A DNA stretch of 11,993 nucleotides. Source: JBDRLV01 sp043812755 (GTDB lineage Bacteria; Patescibacteriota; Patescibacteriia; UBA9934; GWF2-40-263). The stretch lies in the NCBI GenBank assembly GCA_043812755.1, contig JBDRLV010000040.1, positions 1 to 11,993 on the forward strand, given 5' to 3'. Made by a program: the position numbers and the translations under genes. Below are positions 1-5,910 of this stretch, piece after piece; within the stretch, counting starts at the first letter, position 1; every line of letters begins with the position of its first letter. The notes below the pieces were generated by a model. The model made no database searches. It was not told the origin of the DNA and worked only from the letters and a program-made list of their open reading frames with translations.

Positions 1-1581
1 CACCCGCTTGTTCGCATGAAAGTTATTTCTTCTTTTGCGACAGGGTTTGGTTGGTGGTGGCAAAAGCACCCAGAAACTGGAGAGCCTGTTTTAACATATG
101 TGCATCCTGCAACAGGAATTAAAGCGTTGCCTGATGCGGAATTTTTTGAGGCCGATCGAACAGATCAAGGGCGTGATTATATTGCGTCAGAGTCATTTAT
201 GGATCAAATGCGTAATCTCGAGCTTGCTGTTCCGTTTACTGCAACCCGATCGCTTATCCCAACAATAAACTCAATTGCTTTGTTGTCACAAGGGGATGAG
301 AATAGTTATTTTGTCACTGCCTGTAAATCAAAAAATTCTTTTTACTCCTACTCAGCAGTTGACACAGAGAATTCATCCGAGGTATATGAATCCAGTTTTG
401 TTGTAAATTCTTACAGCGTGCTCAATTCACACAGAATTCATAATTGTAAATTTGTGAGACAAAGTTTTGATTGCATGAACAGCGCGTTTCTTTTTGATTG
501 TCGCAATTGTGAATTTTGTTTTGGAGCAACCAATAAGCGAAATGCCAAATACGTATTTTTCAACGAGCAGTTAAGCAAAGATGAATGGGAAAAACGTGTT
601 TCAGCTATTGAGTTAACACGCAACTCTACTGTGCAAGAATATGTGAAACGGTTTCGAGATCTGGTACATTACAAAGCTGTGTGGCCAGAAAATTTCAATG
701 AGCATGTTGAAAACTGTGTGGGGGAGTTTCTATACAAATGCCGCGATTGCAAGTACGTCTTTTTTGGTCTTGATGGACCATCACATAATTATTATGGGTG
801 TTGTTTTTTTGGACAATCACAGACAAACGCCTTTGTTGGTGGAGCAGTGGATTCAACAGAAAATTTTTATTCTCATGCTCCGCTTCAGTCACGCGGTTGT
901 AAATATGTGCATTCCTGCGTGTCTTGTCAGAATATGGAATATTGCATGCAGTGCTGGAATTGTGAGAATTGTTTTGCGTGCGTAGGGCTTGTGCGAAAAC
1001 AGTTTTGTATTTTTAATAAGCAGTATTTGGAACAAGAGTACTGGGAAAAAGTTGATGAGCTTAAATGTCTCTTGCTTGAAAAGGAAGAGTACGGTGAATT
1101 TTTTCCGTGGAGTTTTGCACCAACATACCCTTTGGCATCTGTTGGGCTTATGTATTTAATTGATGAAAAAGATGTTGAACAACTGGGAGGGTTGTTGTTT
1201 GATTCAGATTCTGCGGGCGCTCTTGGAGAAACCACTGGATCTGGTGAGCCAAAATCACCAGAGGATATTCCTAATTGTATTAATGATATTAAAACAGAAG
1301 AATGGACTGCAGTTCCTATTTTTGATGCAAATGAAAAAAGACGTTTTGCTTTTTTAAAACCAGAAATTGAGTTATATAAGAAATTGGGAATAGCTGCATC
1401 AAATATTCATCCAATGACACGACTTAAGAATCTTGTTTTTGAAGCAAACTCTGCAATTTTTATTGATCATAAGTGTGTGCAGTGTCAAAAGGAAATAACA
1501 ATATCAAAGAACGCCACGTATCCTGACAAAAAAGTGTATTGCAAAGAGTGTTATCTTCAATATCTTGAAAAGAACAGGTGA
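1..1581 (+). CDS. Cys-ladder (zinc-ribbon-like) protein, 5'-truncated by the window edge
   Basis: The reading frame is open to base 1, and the first in-frame ATG (base 16) has no ribosome site, so the gene most likely starts upstream. Counting from that ATG it has 521 residues. Cysteines come in runs: C162/C165/C168, C242/C245, C262/C263, C295 to C322 (eight Cys at 3- to 6-residue spacing), and a C-terminal CxxC pair (C487/C490 and C509/C512) that looks like a zinc ribbon. A module CxNCxxCxG...FN.Q....E.WEK occurs twice, at about residues 162-199 and 316-350. Residues 95-170 have Asn/Ser/Tyr/Cys-rich short repeats, suggesting a beta-helix-like ladder. I recognise the family as a conserved CPR Cys-rich protein, often misnamed in databases, of unknown function. 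Metal binding is inferred. It ends in TGA, followed by a dispersed-repeat-like element and a terminator. Confidence 0.8.
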   Translation, partial: HPLVRMKVISSFATGFGWWWQKHPETGEPVLTYVHPATGIKALPDAEFFEADRTDQGRDYIASESFMDQMRNLELAVPFTATRSLIPTINSIALLSQGDENSYFVTACKSKNSFYSYSAVDTENSSEVYESSFVVNSYSVLNSHRIHNCKFVRQSFDCMNSAFLFDCRNCEFCFGATNKRNAKYVFFNEQLSKDEWEKRVSAIELTRNSTVQEYVKRFRDLVHYKAVWPENFNEHVENCVGEFLYKCRDCKYVFFGLDGPSHNYYGCCFFGQSQTNAFVGGAVDSTENFYSHAPLQSRGCKYVHSCVSCQNMEYCMQCWNCENCFACVGLVRKQFCIFNKQYLEQEYWEKVDELKCLLLEKEEYGEFFPWSFAPTYPLASVGLMYLIDEKDVEQLGGLLFDSDSAGALGETTGSGEPKSPEDIPNCINDIKTEEWTAVPIFDANEKRRFAFLKPEIELYKKLGIAASNIHPMTRLKNLVFEANSAIFIDHKCVQCQKEITISKNATYPDKKVYCKECYLQYLEKNR

Positions 1582-1582
1582 G

Positions 1583-1648
1583 TGTCGAGAAGATTGCTTC
1601 GCCCAACTCAGCTGGGCTTCGTCGGTCTTTGGCCTCCTCGCAATGACA
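1583..1648. repeat. Dispersed palindromic repeat-like element
   Basis: The stretch begins TGTC and ends GACA and contains the blocks AGATTGCTTCG and CTCCTCGCAATGACA. Its reverse strand reads TGTCATTGCGAGGAG then GCGAAGCAATCTTCTCGACA. An inner hairpin pairs GCCCA (1601-1605) with TGGGC (1613-1617). This resembles, from memory, an intergenic repeat type seen many times per genome in several bacterial lineages. Only one copy is in this window, so repetitiveness cannot be shown here. Confidence 0.5.
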
Positions 1649-1650
1649 AA

Positions 1651-1685
1651 TTTAAAACACCGCAATTGAATTGCGGTGTTTTAAA
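1651..1685. terminator. Bidirectional intrinsic terminator between convergent genes
   Basis: A perfect 17-bp inverted repeat, TTTAAAACACCGCAATT and its complement, surrounds a single G at 1668. In practice the innermost pairs would open to form the loop. The arm ends give a U-run after the GC-rich core on both strands (GTGTTTT). It lies 69 nt past the Cys-ladder gene on the plus strand and 36 nt past rplS on the minus strand, so it can end both transcripts. Confidence 0.9.
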
Positions 1686-1721
1686 GTCGGGTTTCTTTGT
1701 TTCTTGGTCTCTTTGTTCCTG

Positions 1722-2318
1722 TTACTTCTTTATCCAATCTTCTTTGAGCTTTCGCTTAAAGCGATTCTTTACATCAGCAAGATACCATAGTTTTGCTCTT
1801 CGAACCTTTGCGGTTTTTACAAGTTCTATTTTTACTACAACTGGAGAGTTCAAAGGGTAAATTTTTTCAACACCGAATCCACCACTGACTTTTCGAACTG
1901 TAATTGTTTTTGAAACCCCAGCTCCGCGTACAGCAAGCACCATCCCTTCAAACACCTGAATACGCTCTCGTTCTTCGCCCTTGGCATTTACATCTTTTAT
2001 GCGTTCATGCACGCGCACTGTCATTCCAGGTTTAACTTTTTCCATTCCAATCAGTGTTGCTTCAAAACCCTCAGGTGGTTTTTCAGACTCTTCTACTTCT
2101 GTTGATTCCTCTGTTACTGCTTCTTCTGTGACAACAGCATCTGTTGGCACAACTTCTTCTAAAACAACCTCTTGTGTTGGTTGTTCTTCTGGGGTTACGC
2201 CATTTTGTTGCGGTTGAGTATCTGGTTGTTGTTCTGTTTGATTTTCTGGCGCACTTGTTTGCTCTGCGTTATCTTTGCTCTCCTCTTTGTCTAATATTGT
2301 TTTATCTTCGTCAGTCAT
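1722..2318 (-). CDS. rplS: 50S ribosomal protein L19 with long acidic N-terminal extension
   Basis: The protein has 198 residues. Residues about 93-192 are a full L19 domain: VKPGMTVRVHERIK, ERIQVFEGMVLAVRG, SKTITVRKVSGGFGVEKIYPL and KVRRAKLWYL all match the family. L19 sits at the 30S-50S interface. Residues 1-92 precede the domain and are rich in Glu, Gln, Pro, Thr and Val (for example EEVVPTDAVVTEEAVTEEST), low-complexity and acidic, which is unusual for an rRNA-binding protein. M92 could be an internal start giving a normal-length L19. However, the ATG at 2318 lies about 18 nt from a predicted transcription start and the extension is an uninterrupted frame. No Shine-Dalgarno site is seen. 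It is the last gene of the minus-strand block and ends before the bidirectional terminator. Confidence 0.95.
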   Translation of the reverse strand: MTDEDKTILDKEESKDNAEQTSAPENQTEQQPDTQPQQNGVTPEEQPTQEVVLEEVVPTDAVVTEEAVTEESTEVEESEKPPEGFEATLIGMEKVKPGMTVRVHERIKDVNAKGEERERIQVFEGMVLAVRGAGVSKTITVRKVSGGFGVEKIYPLNSPVVVKIELVKTAKVRRAKLWYLADVKNRFKRKLKEDWIKK

Positions 2319-2342
2319 ATTTTTTGAATCAAATGTGGGGCA

Positions 2343-2371
2343 ATAATACAGTGATTTTTTATTTAGGTCAA
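2343..2371 (-). promoter_or_regulatory. rplS promoter overlapping the gmk stop codon
   Basis: On the minus strand a -35 box TTGACC (2366-2371) and a -10 box TATTAT (2343-2348) are separated by exactly 17 bp. The -35 box contains the TGA stop of gmk (2368-2370). The predicted start near 2336 leaves a leader of about 18 nt before the rplS ATG. L19 can therefore be made independently of the upstream genes. Confidence 0.7.
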
Positions 2372-2934
2372 GTTTTAATCAGATTATCAATTAAACTTAT
2401 GATTTCGCTGACTGTTTCGTCTATTTTCCCCGTTTTGTTAATAACAACTTTTTCGCTGATTTTAGCTATTTTCCTTTCTTCTGCTATTGATTGCAAACGG
2501 TCAGATAGGCCTTTGGTGTCTCCTTTGTCCCTTTTGTTTATTCGCAAAAGCAGATCTTCATCATTTTCAACATCAATAAAGATAACACATACGTCTTTTA
2601 ATTTATTGCTAATTGTTCTTGCACCATTTGGGTCTACGACAATAAGTACCGGTAATCCATTTTGGAGTAAATCATCTAAATCTTGCTGACGACTTCCATA
2701 ACAATAATCATAATGGCAATCATATTCAAAAAGTTCGTTGTTTTTTTTCATTTCTTCAAATTTTTCTTTGCTGTCAAAAAAATAATCAATTCCATCTTTT
2801 TCGTTTGGTCGCGGAGGTCTTGTTGTATGAGTGACCAGTCTTTTTAATCTAGGTTCTCTTTCAAGAACTTTTCTTGACACACTAGACTTTCCAGCACCAC
2901 TTGGCCCAGTTATAATAAATATTTTCTCATGCAT
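2368..2934 (-). CDS. gmk: Guanylate kinase
   Basis: This cytoplasmic enzyme transfers phosphate from ATP to GMP to give GDP. The 188 residues are close to the usual 180-210. The P-loop is GPSGAGKSS (residues 10-18). The GMP-binding segment has THTTRPPRPNE.DGIDYFF (residues 36-53, with R39 and R42) and FEYDCHYDYCYGS (69-81). The lid region has RINKRDKGD and SDRLQSIAEE (131-153), and the C-terminal VVINKTGKIDETVSEI is typical. The ATG lies one base after the stop of the pseudouridine synthase gene and has no Shine-Dalgarno site, so translation is probably coupled to the upstream gene. The stop is TGA. Confidence 0.95.
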   Translation of the reverse strand: MHEKIFIITGPSGAGKSSVSRKVLEREPRLKRLVTHTTRPPRPNEKDGIDYFFDSKEKFEEMKKNNELFEYDCHYDYCYGSRQQDLDDLLQNGLPVLIVVDPNGARTISNKLKDVCVIFIDVENDEDLLLRINKRDKGDTKGLSDRLQSIAEERKIAKISEKVVINKTGKIDETVSEIISLIDNLIKT

Positions 2935-2935
2935 A

Positions 2936-3859
2936 TTATTTTGGAAGTGATTTGAGAATTTTTTCTAGCTCAATTGGTAGAGGTGCTTCAAATGATTTTA
3001 ATGTTCCATCAGGGAGGGAAAATTCAAGTTTATGAGCATGAAGAAAAATTCGATTTAATTCTATCGGTTTTATGTTTTTCATTTTTGTTTTTTTATAAAG
3101 CTTATCTCCAACAAGTGGATGGTCGATTGCCTTGAAGTGAGCACGAATTTGGTGTGTTCTACCAGTTTTAATTTGAACTCTTAAATAGGTTGCTGTTTTG
3201 AAGCGTTCAATAACATCATACAAAGTAATTGCTTCTTTCCCTTCCTGAAATTCTGGGCGAGCCACCATACGTCCTAATGTTTTTGATCGTGCAATTTTAA
3301 GTTTAATAACATCATGGTTTTTTTGAATTTGTCCGTAGGCAAGCGCCAGATATTCTTTGAAAATTTTTCTTGATTGAAATTCAGATTTTAAAAATTCATA
3401 AGCACTTTGGGTTTTTGCAATAACCATAATGCCAGACACATCTTTATCAAGACGATGTACAATCCCAGGTCTTCTTGGGTCTTCTCCAACATTTGCAATA
3501 TCAGGGTCTATTTCAAGAATCGCATCAACAACAGTTGGACTTATATCCTCAGGAACAGATTCGTGCACAAGGAGCCCTGCAGGTTTGTTAATGACAATTA
3601 CGTTATCATCTTGGAAGAGTATATCTAAAACAGGTGGCGGTCCTTCTTTTACTTGCGGTGCGTTCATTAATAGTTCTGGATAAAATAAAATATCGCCTGT
3701 TTGAACAAGCGTGTGGGGCTTAACCTTTTTTCCATTTATTGTGATGTCACCAGTTTTGATAAGTTTTTGAATTTTGGTGCGCGCAATATTTAGTTCATTG
3801 GCAAGGGCCACATCGATTCTTTTATCAGACTGTTTTTCAGTTGCTGTGATTTCAGGCAT
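2936..3859 (-). CDS. rluD: RluA/RluD-family 23S rRNA pseudouridine synthase
   Basis: It isomerises uridine to pseudouridine in RNA, most likely large-subunit rRNA. The 307 residues are typical of RluD-type enzymes. An N-terminal S4 RNA-binding domain spans about 11-60 (RIDVALANELNIARTKIQKLI and INGKKVKP). The catalytic domain starts at the LFQDDNVIVINKPAGLLVH motif (81-99). The catalytic motif HRLDKDVSGIMVIAKT has the nucleophile Asp at D138. YLRVQIKTGRTHQIRAHF (225-242) and HPLVGDKLY (247-255) are further family motifs. The exact target uridines cannot be read from sequence, so the symbol is by similarity of architecture; RluA/RluC-like specificity is possible. The ATG lies 2 nt after the stop of the small membrane gene and one base separates its own stop from gmk, so all three are probably translated together. 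Confidence 0.9.
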   Translation of the reverse strand: MPEITATEKQSDKRIDVALANELNIARTKIQKLIKTGDITINGKKVKPHTLVQTGDILFYPELLMNAPQVKEGPPPVLDILFQDDNVIVINKPAGLLVHESVPEDISPTVVDAILEIDPDIANVGEDPRRPGIVHRLDKDVSGIMVIAKTQSAYEFLKSEFQSRKIFKEYLALAYGQIQKNHDVIKLKIARSKTLGRMVARPEFQEGKEAITLYDVIERFKTATYLRVQIKTGRTHQIRAHFKAIDHPLVGDKLYKKTKMKNIKPIELNRIFLHAHKLEFSLPDGTLKSFEAPLPIELEKILKSLPK

Positions 3860-3861
3860 AT

Positions 3862-4041
3862 CTATGTGGTTAAAAGAAGTTGTCTATAAAAAACTCCGAA
3901 AATAATTATAAGAATAAAGGAAGCAGATATCATTGTTATTGATCCAATTACCCCTTCTTTATCATGTGTTTTTATGGATCTTCTTAAATAAAACACCCCA
4001 ACAATCAACAGTACAATTCCTATTACTAGAAACAATCGCAT
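3862..4041 (-). CDS. Small two-helix membrane protein (59 aa), unknown function
   Basis: This reading frame runs ATG to TAG with 59 codons and fills the gap between tRNA-Ile and the pseudouridine synthase. Two strongly hydrophobic segments, residues 3-19 (LFLVIGIVLLIVGVFYL) and about 31-51 (VIGSITMISASFILIIIFGVF), flank a short charged loop RRSIKTHDKEG, a clear helical-hairpin pattern. Its stop codon is 2 nt before the ATG of the rluD-like gene, the same tight spacing seen at the rluD-gmk junction, which supports real translation. No homologue is recognised. By operon position it might be any small membrane protein carried along with the translation block; I assign no function. No Shine-Dalgarno site is present. 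Confidence 0.75.
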   Translation of the reverse strand: MRLFLVIGIVLLIVGVFYLRRSIKTHDKEGVIGSITMISASFILIIIFGVFYRQLLLTT

Positions 4042-4086
4042 AATATTATTATTAATTTTTGCGGTTTATTATTTGAATATACAGAA

Positions 4087-4161
4087 TGGTGGGCGTACCT
4101 GGATTCGAACCAGGAACCACCAAGGTATAAGCTTGGTGCTCTACCGTTGAGCTATACGCCC
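4087..4161 (-). tRNA. tRNA-Ile (anticodon UAU), CCA encoded
   Basis: The minus strand folds into a complete 75-nt cloverleaf. The acceptor pairs GGGCGTA with TACGCCC, the D stem pairs GCTC with GAGC, and the anticodon stem pairs CCAAG with CTTGG around the loop CTTATAC. The variable loop is TGGTT and the T arm is CCTGG-TTCGAAT-CCAGG. The discriminator is A73 and CCA is encoded. Loop positions 34-36 read TAT, which decodes AUA (isoleucine). A37 fits the t6A modification expected for ANN-decoding tRNAs. Most bacteria read AUA with a lysidine-modified CAU anticodon instead, so this is a notable variant. Confidence 0.92.
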
Positions 4162-4169
4162 GTAATGAC

Positions 4170-4198
4170 ATTATAATAGTGTAATTTTTTAATCTTGG
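4170..4198 (-). promoter_or_regulatory. tRNA-Ile promoter (-10 clear, -35 weak)
   Basis: A perfect -10 TATAAT on the minus strand (4170-4175) ends 8 nt before G1 of tRNA-Ile, the right distance for transcription to start at or just before the tRNA. The -35 position (around 4193-4198, CCAAGA) is a poor match. It overlaps the -35 of the divergent plus-strand promoter. Confidence 0.5.
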
Positions 4199-4223
4199 CT
4201 AGAGTTGCTTTGCCTGATATACT
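4195..4223 (+). promoter_or_regulatory. Promoter of the membrane protein/ATP-grasp/methyltransferase operon
   Basis: A -35 TTGGCT (4195-4200) and -10 TATACT (4218-4223) are separated by 17 bp. The predicted transcription start is about 4230, only about 3 nt before the ATG at 4233. The mRNA would be leaderless or nearly so, consistent with the lack of any Shine-Dalgarno site. Confidence 0.6.
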
Positions 4224-4232
4224 AGTTTTACT

Positions 4233-4685
4233 ATGGAAAAGGATATAAACTCATTTATTTGGCTACTTTCTTTAATTTGGTTCATTGTTTATTGGATATT
4301 TGGTGGGGTGCTTTTTGCTGTTGTTGCAATAACCAAGTTTGGAAGAGTCAGAAAAGTTAGGTTTAGTTGTTTGTTTACTCTATTTGCAGGATTCATTGCA
4401 TATACAGCAGCGAGATTTGGAATGGAGTTTGCACATGATGCTCAGCAGGAATGTTTATTAAAAGCAGAAACTAAGGCAGAGGTAATAACAGCAATTTTTG
4501 GTTGCGGGGCCGTTGGTGTGTTTGGTGTGTTTATACTTGGCACTTGCGCACTAATAATTGTAGGATTTTTAATAATGTCAATTTCAAAAAGTAAAAGCAA
4601 ACCTTGGGTTCGCTTCACAGATGTTGATGAAATTCAAGATGATGTTAAAGATGTCAAAGCAGGCGATGACCAGACAGATGTTTAA
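4233..4685 (+). CDS. Small membrane protein (150 aa), unknown function
   Basis: I do not recognise the family. Hydrophobic segments lie at residues 8-33 and 45-62, and a long one lies at 84-117 that may form one or two helices (GCGAVGVFGVFILGTCALIIVGFLIM). A basic loop FGRVRKVR (37-43) follows the first helix, so the positive-inside rule puts that loop in the cytoplasm. The C-terminal tail from about 118 starts basic and then becomes strongly acidic (DVDEIQDDVKDVKAGDDQTD), probably a soluble tail. The gene is first in a three-gene operon, 19 nt upstream of the ATP-grasp gene. Its position suggests a membrane partner or anchor for that enzyme, which is inference only. The start is chosen because it follows a predicted promoter directly. 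Confidence 0.75.
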   Translation: MEKDINSFIWLLSLIWFIVYWIFGGVLFAVVAITKFGRVRKVRFSCLFTLFAGFIAYTAARFGMEFAHDAQQECLLKAETKAEVITAIFGCGAVGVFGVFILGTCALIIVGFLIMSISKSKSKPWVRFTDVDEIQDDVKDVKAGDDQTDV

Positions 4686-4704
4686 TTTCACACCCCAATG
4701 AATT

Positions 4705-5910
4705 ATGAGAAAAGAAAAAAATAATCATTGTAGAGATTGTGATCTACCACAATGGAATCATTTTCAAACATGGTCAGATGAAATTATAGGAAGATTGATT
4801 CCAGATGTGGCATTGCCAAGAAAAGTTGAGAAAGCGTTTGATTATCTCATTGAGCGTTTTTTTGTTTTGCTTGGACTTGTTAGGGTAGATGAAGATTTTT
4901 CTATTAGTGATATTCAGTTGCGAACACATTGTTTTATTAAAGAGGCTAAAAAGCGAGGTGTGAAATTTCAAGCGCTTAAAAGTAAGTTTGGATATACGAA
5001 TTATTATCGTGCGGTTTTTGAAAATAAAGTGTATAGGTTTGAAGGGCTTCCTTCTGCAATTTTTACCGGCAGATTCAGCCCGCAACTTGTAGATGATAAA
5101 GAAAAAACAAAAGAGCATTTGGTGCAAGGTAATTTTCCAATTGCAAAGGGTGGGTGTTTTTGGTTCTGGCAAAAAAATAGAGCAGTGAAGCATTGCGAGA
5201 AGCATATTGGATTTCCGCTCATTGTGAAACCGCGCAGTGGTTCAGTGAGTCGTCACGTTACAACAAACATTCAATCATCTGAGCAACTATTATCAGCAAT
5301 TAAGCATGCAATTGTTTATTCACCAGCGTACATTGTAGAAGAGTTTCTGCCAGATACATTTGTCTATCGCCTTACTGTGGTTGATTTTGAAAATGTGTTT
5401 TGTGTAAAACAGGTCCCCGCGAATGTTGTCGGAGATGGCACATCCACAATTGCTCAGTTGATTAATAAAAAAAATAATGATTCATGTAGGTCTTGTGAGG
5501 GTGATGTTGCGTTGCAACATAAACTGGTAATAAATGAAAAGACCAATGAATTATTAGCACAACAAAATTGTGATTTTGATTCAGTGCCACAACAAGGCAA
5601 TATTGTCTGGTTGCAAAAGGATTCGTTTTTGGCTTTAGGAGGGGACTTGCATGAAATGACCGCGCTTGCACACCCTGACAATATTTTACTTGCAAAAGAA
5701 ATAGCGAGACATTTTGATATTCGTTTGGTTGGTATTGATTTATTGTGTGAGGACATAACTTGTTCATGGAAAGAACAAAGAGGCGCTGTGCTTGAATTAA
5801 ATAATAATCCTTGCATTGAGTTACATCATTTTCCTTCAATTGGGGAGCCACAGAATGTTGCGTCAAAGTTGGTGGATCTATTTTTTAAGTACTATGTTGA
5901 TATTAATTAG
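4705..5910 (+). CDS. CphA-like ATP-grasp amino-acid ligase (stand-alone, no Mur-ligase domain)
   Basis: The 401 residues end in an ATP-grasp fold very like the N-terminal half of cyanophycin synthetase and the ligase half of GshF. Motifs in order: DKEKTKEHL (131-139), GFPLIVKPRSGSVSRHVTTN (169-188, ATP lysine K175), AYIVEEFL (208-215), YRLTVVD (221-227), VPANVVGDGTSTIAQLI (237-253), SVPQQGNIVWL (293-303), LALGGDLHEMTALAHPDN (309-326), VGIDLLCEDI (342-351) and metal-binding LELNNNPCIELHHFPS (363-378). Such enzymes form amide bonds through an acyl-phosphate. The first 130 residues lack the cyanophycin synthetase N-domain and include a CRDC motif (9-12) and a conserved-looking EAKKRGVKFQ stretch. 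The Mur-ligase half needed for cyanophycin is absent, so the product is probably a different peptide or amide. It overlaps the methyltransferase gene by 17 nt. Confidence 0.85.
   Translation: MRKEKNNHCRDCDLPQWNHFQTWSDEIIGRLIPDVALPRKVEKAFDYLIERFFVLLGLVRVDEDFSISDIQLRTHCFIKEAKKRGVKFQALKSKFGYTNYYRAVFENKVYRFEGLPSAIFTGRFSPQLVDDKEKTKEHLVQGNFPIAKGGCFWFWQKNRAVKHCEKHIGFPLIVKPRSGSVSRHVTTNIQSSEQLLSAIKHAIVYSPAYIVEEFLPDTFVYRLTVVDFENVFCVKQVPANVVGDGTSTIAQLINKKNNDSCRSCEGDVALQHKLVINEKTNELLAQQNCDFDSVPQQGNIVWLQKDSFLALGGDLHEMTALAHPDNILLAKEIARHFDIRLVGIDLLCEDITCSWKEQRGAVLELNNNPCIELHHFPSIGEPQNVASKLVDLFFKYYVDIN

Noticed and set aside
1582..1860. 92-codon plus-strand frame after the Cys-ladder gene
   Set aside because: It runs through the repeat element, the terminator and antisense to the L19 coding region; a shadow frame.
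1981..2217. Ser/Thr-rich plus-strand frame opposite rplS
   Set aside because: Its composition is simply the antisense of the Glu/Thr/Val codons in the L19 extension.
5816..5893. Upstream extension of the methyltransferase to a TTG start
   Set aside because: It would overlap the ATP-grasp gene by 95 nt, and the extra 26 residues read through its conserved C-terminal coding region; the ATG at 5894 puts the membrane helix right at the N-terminus.
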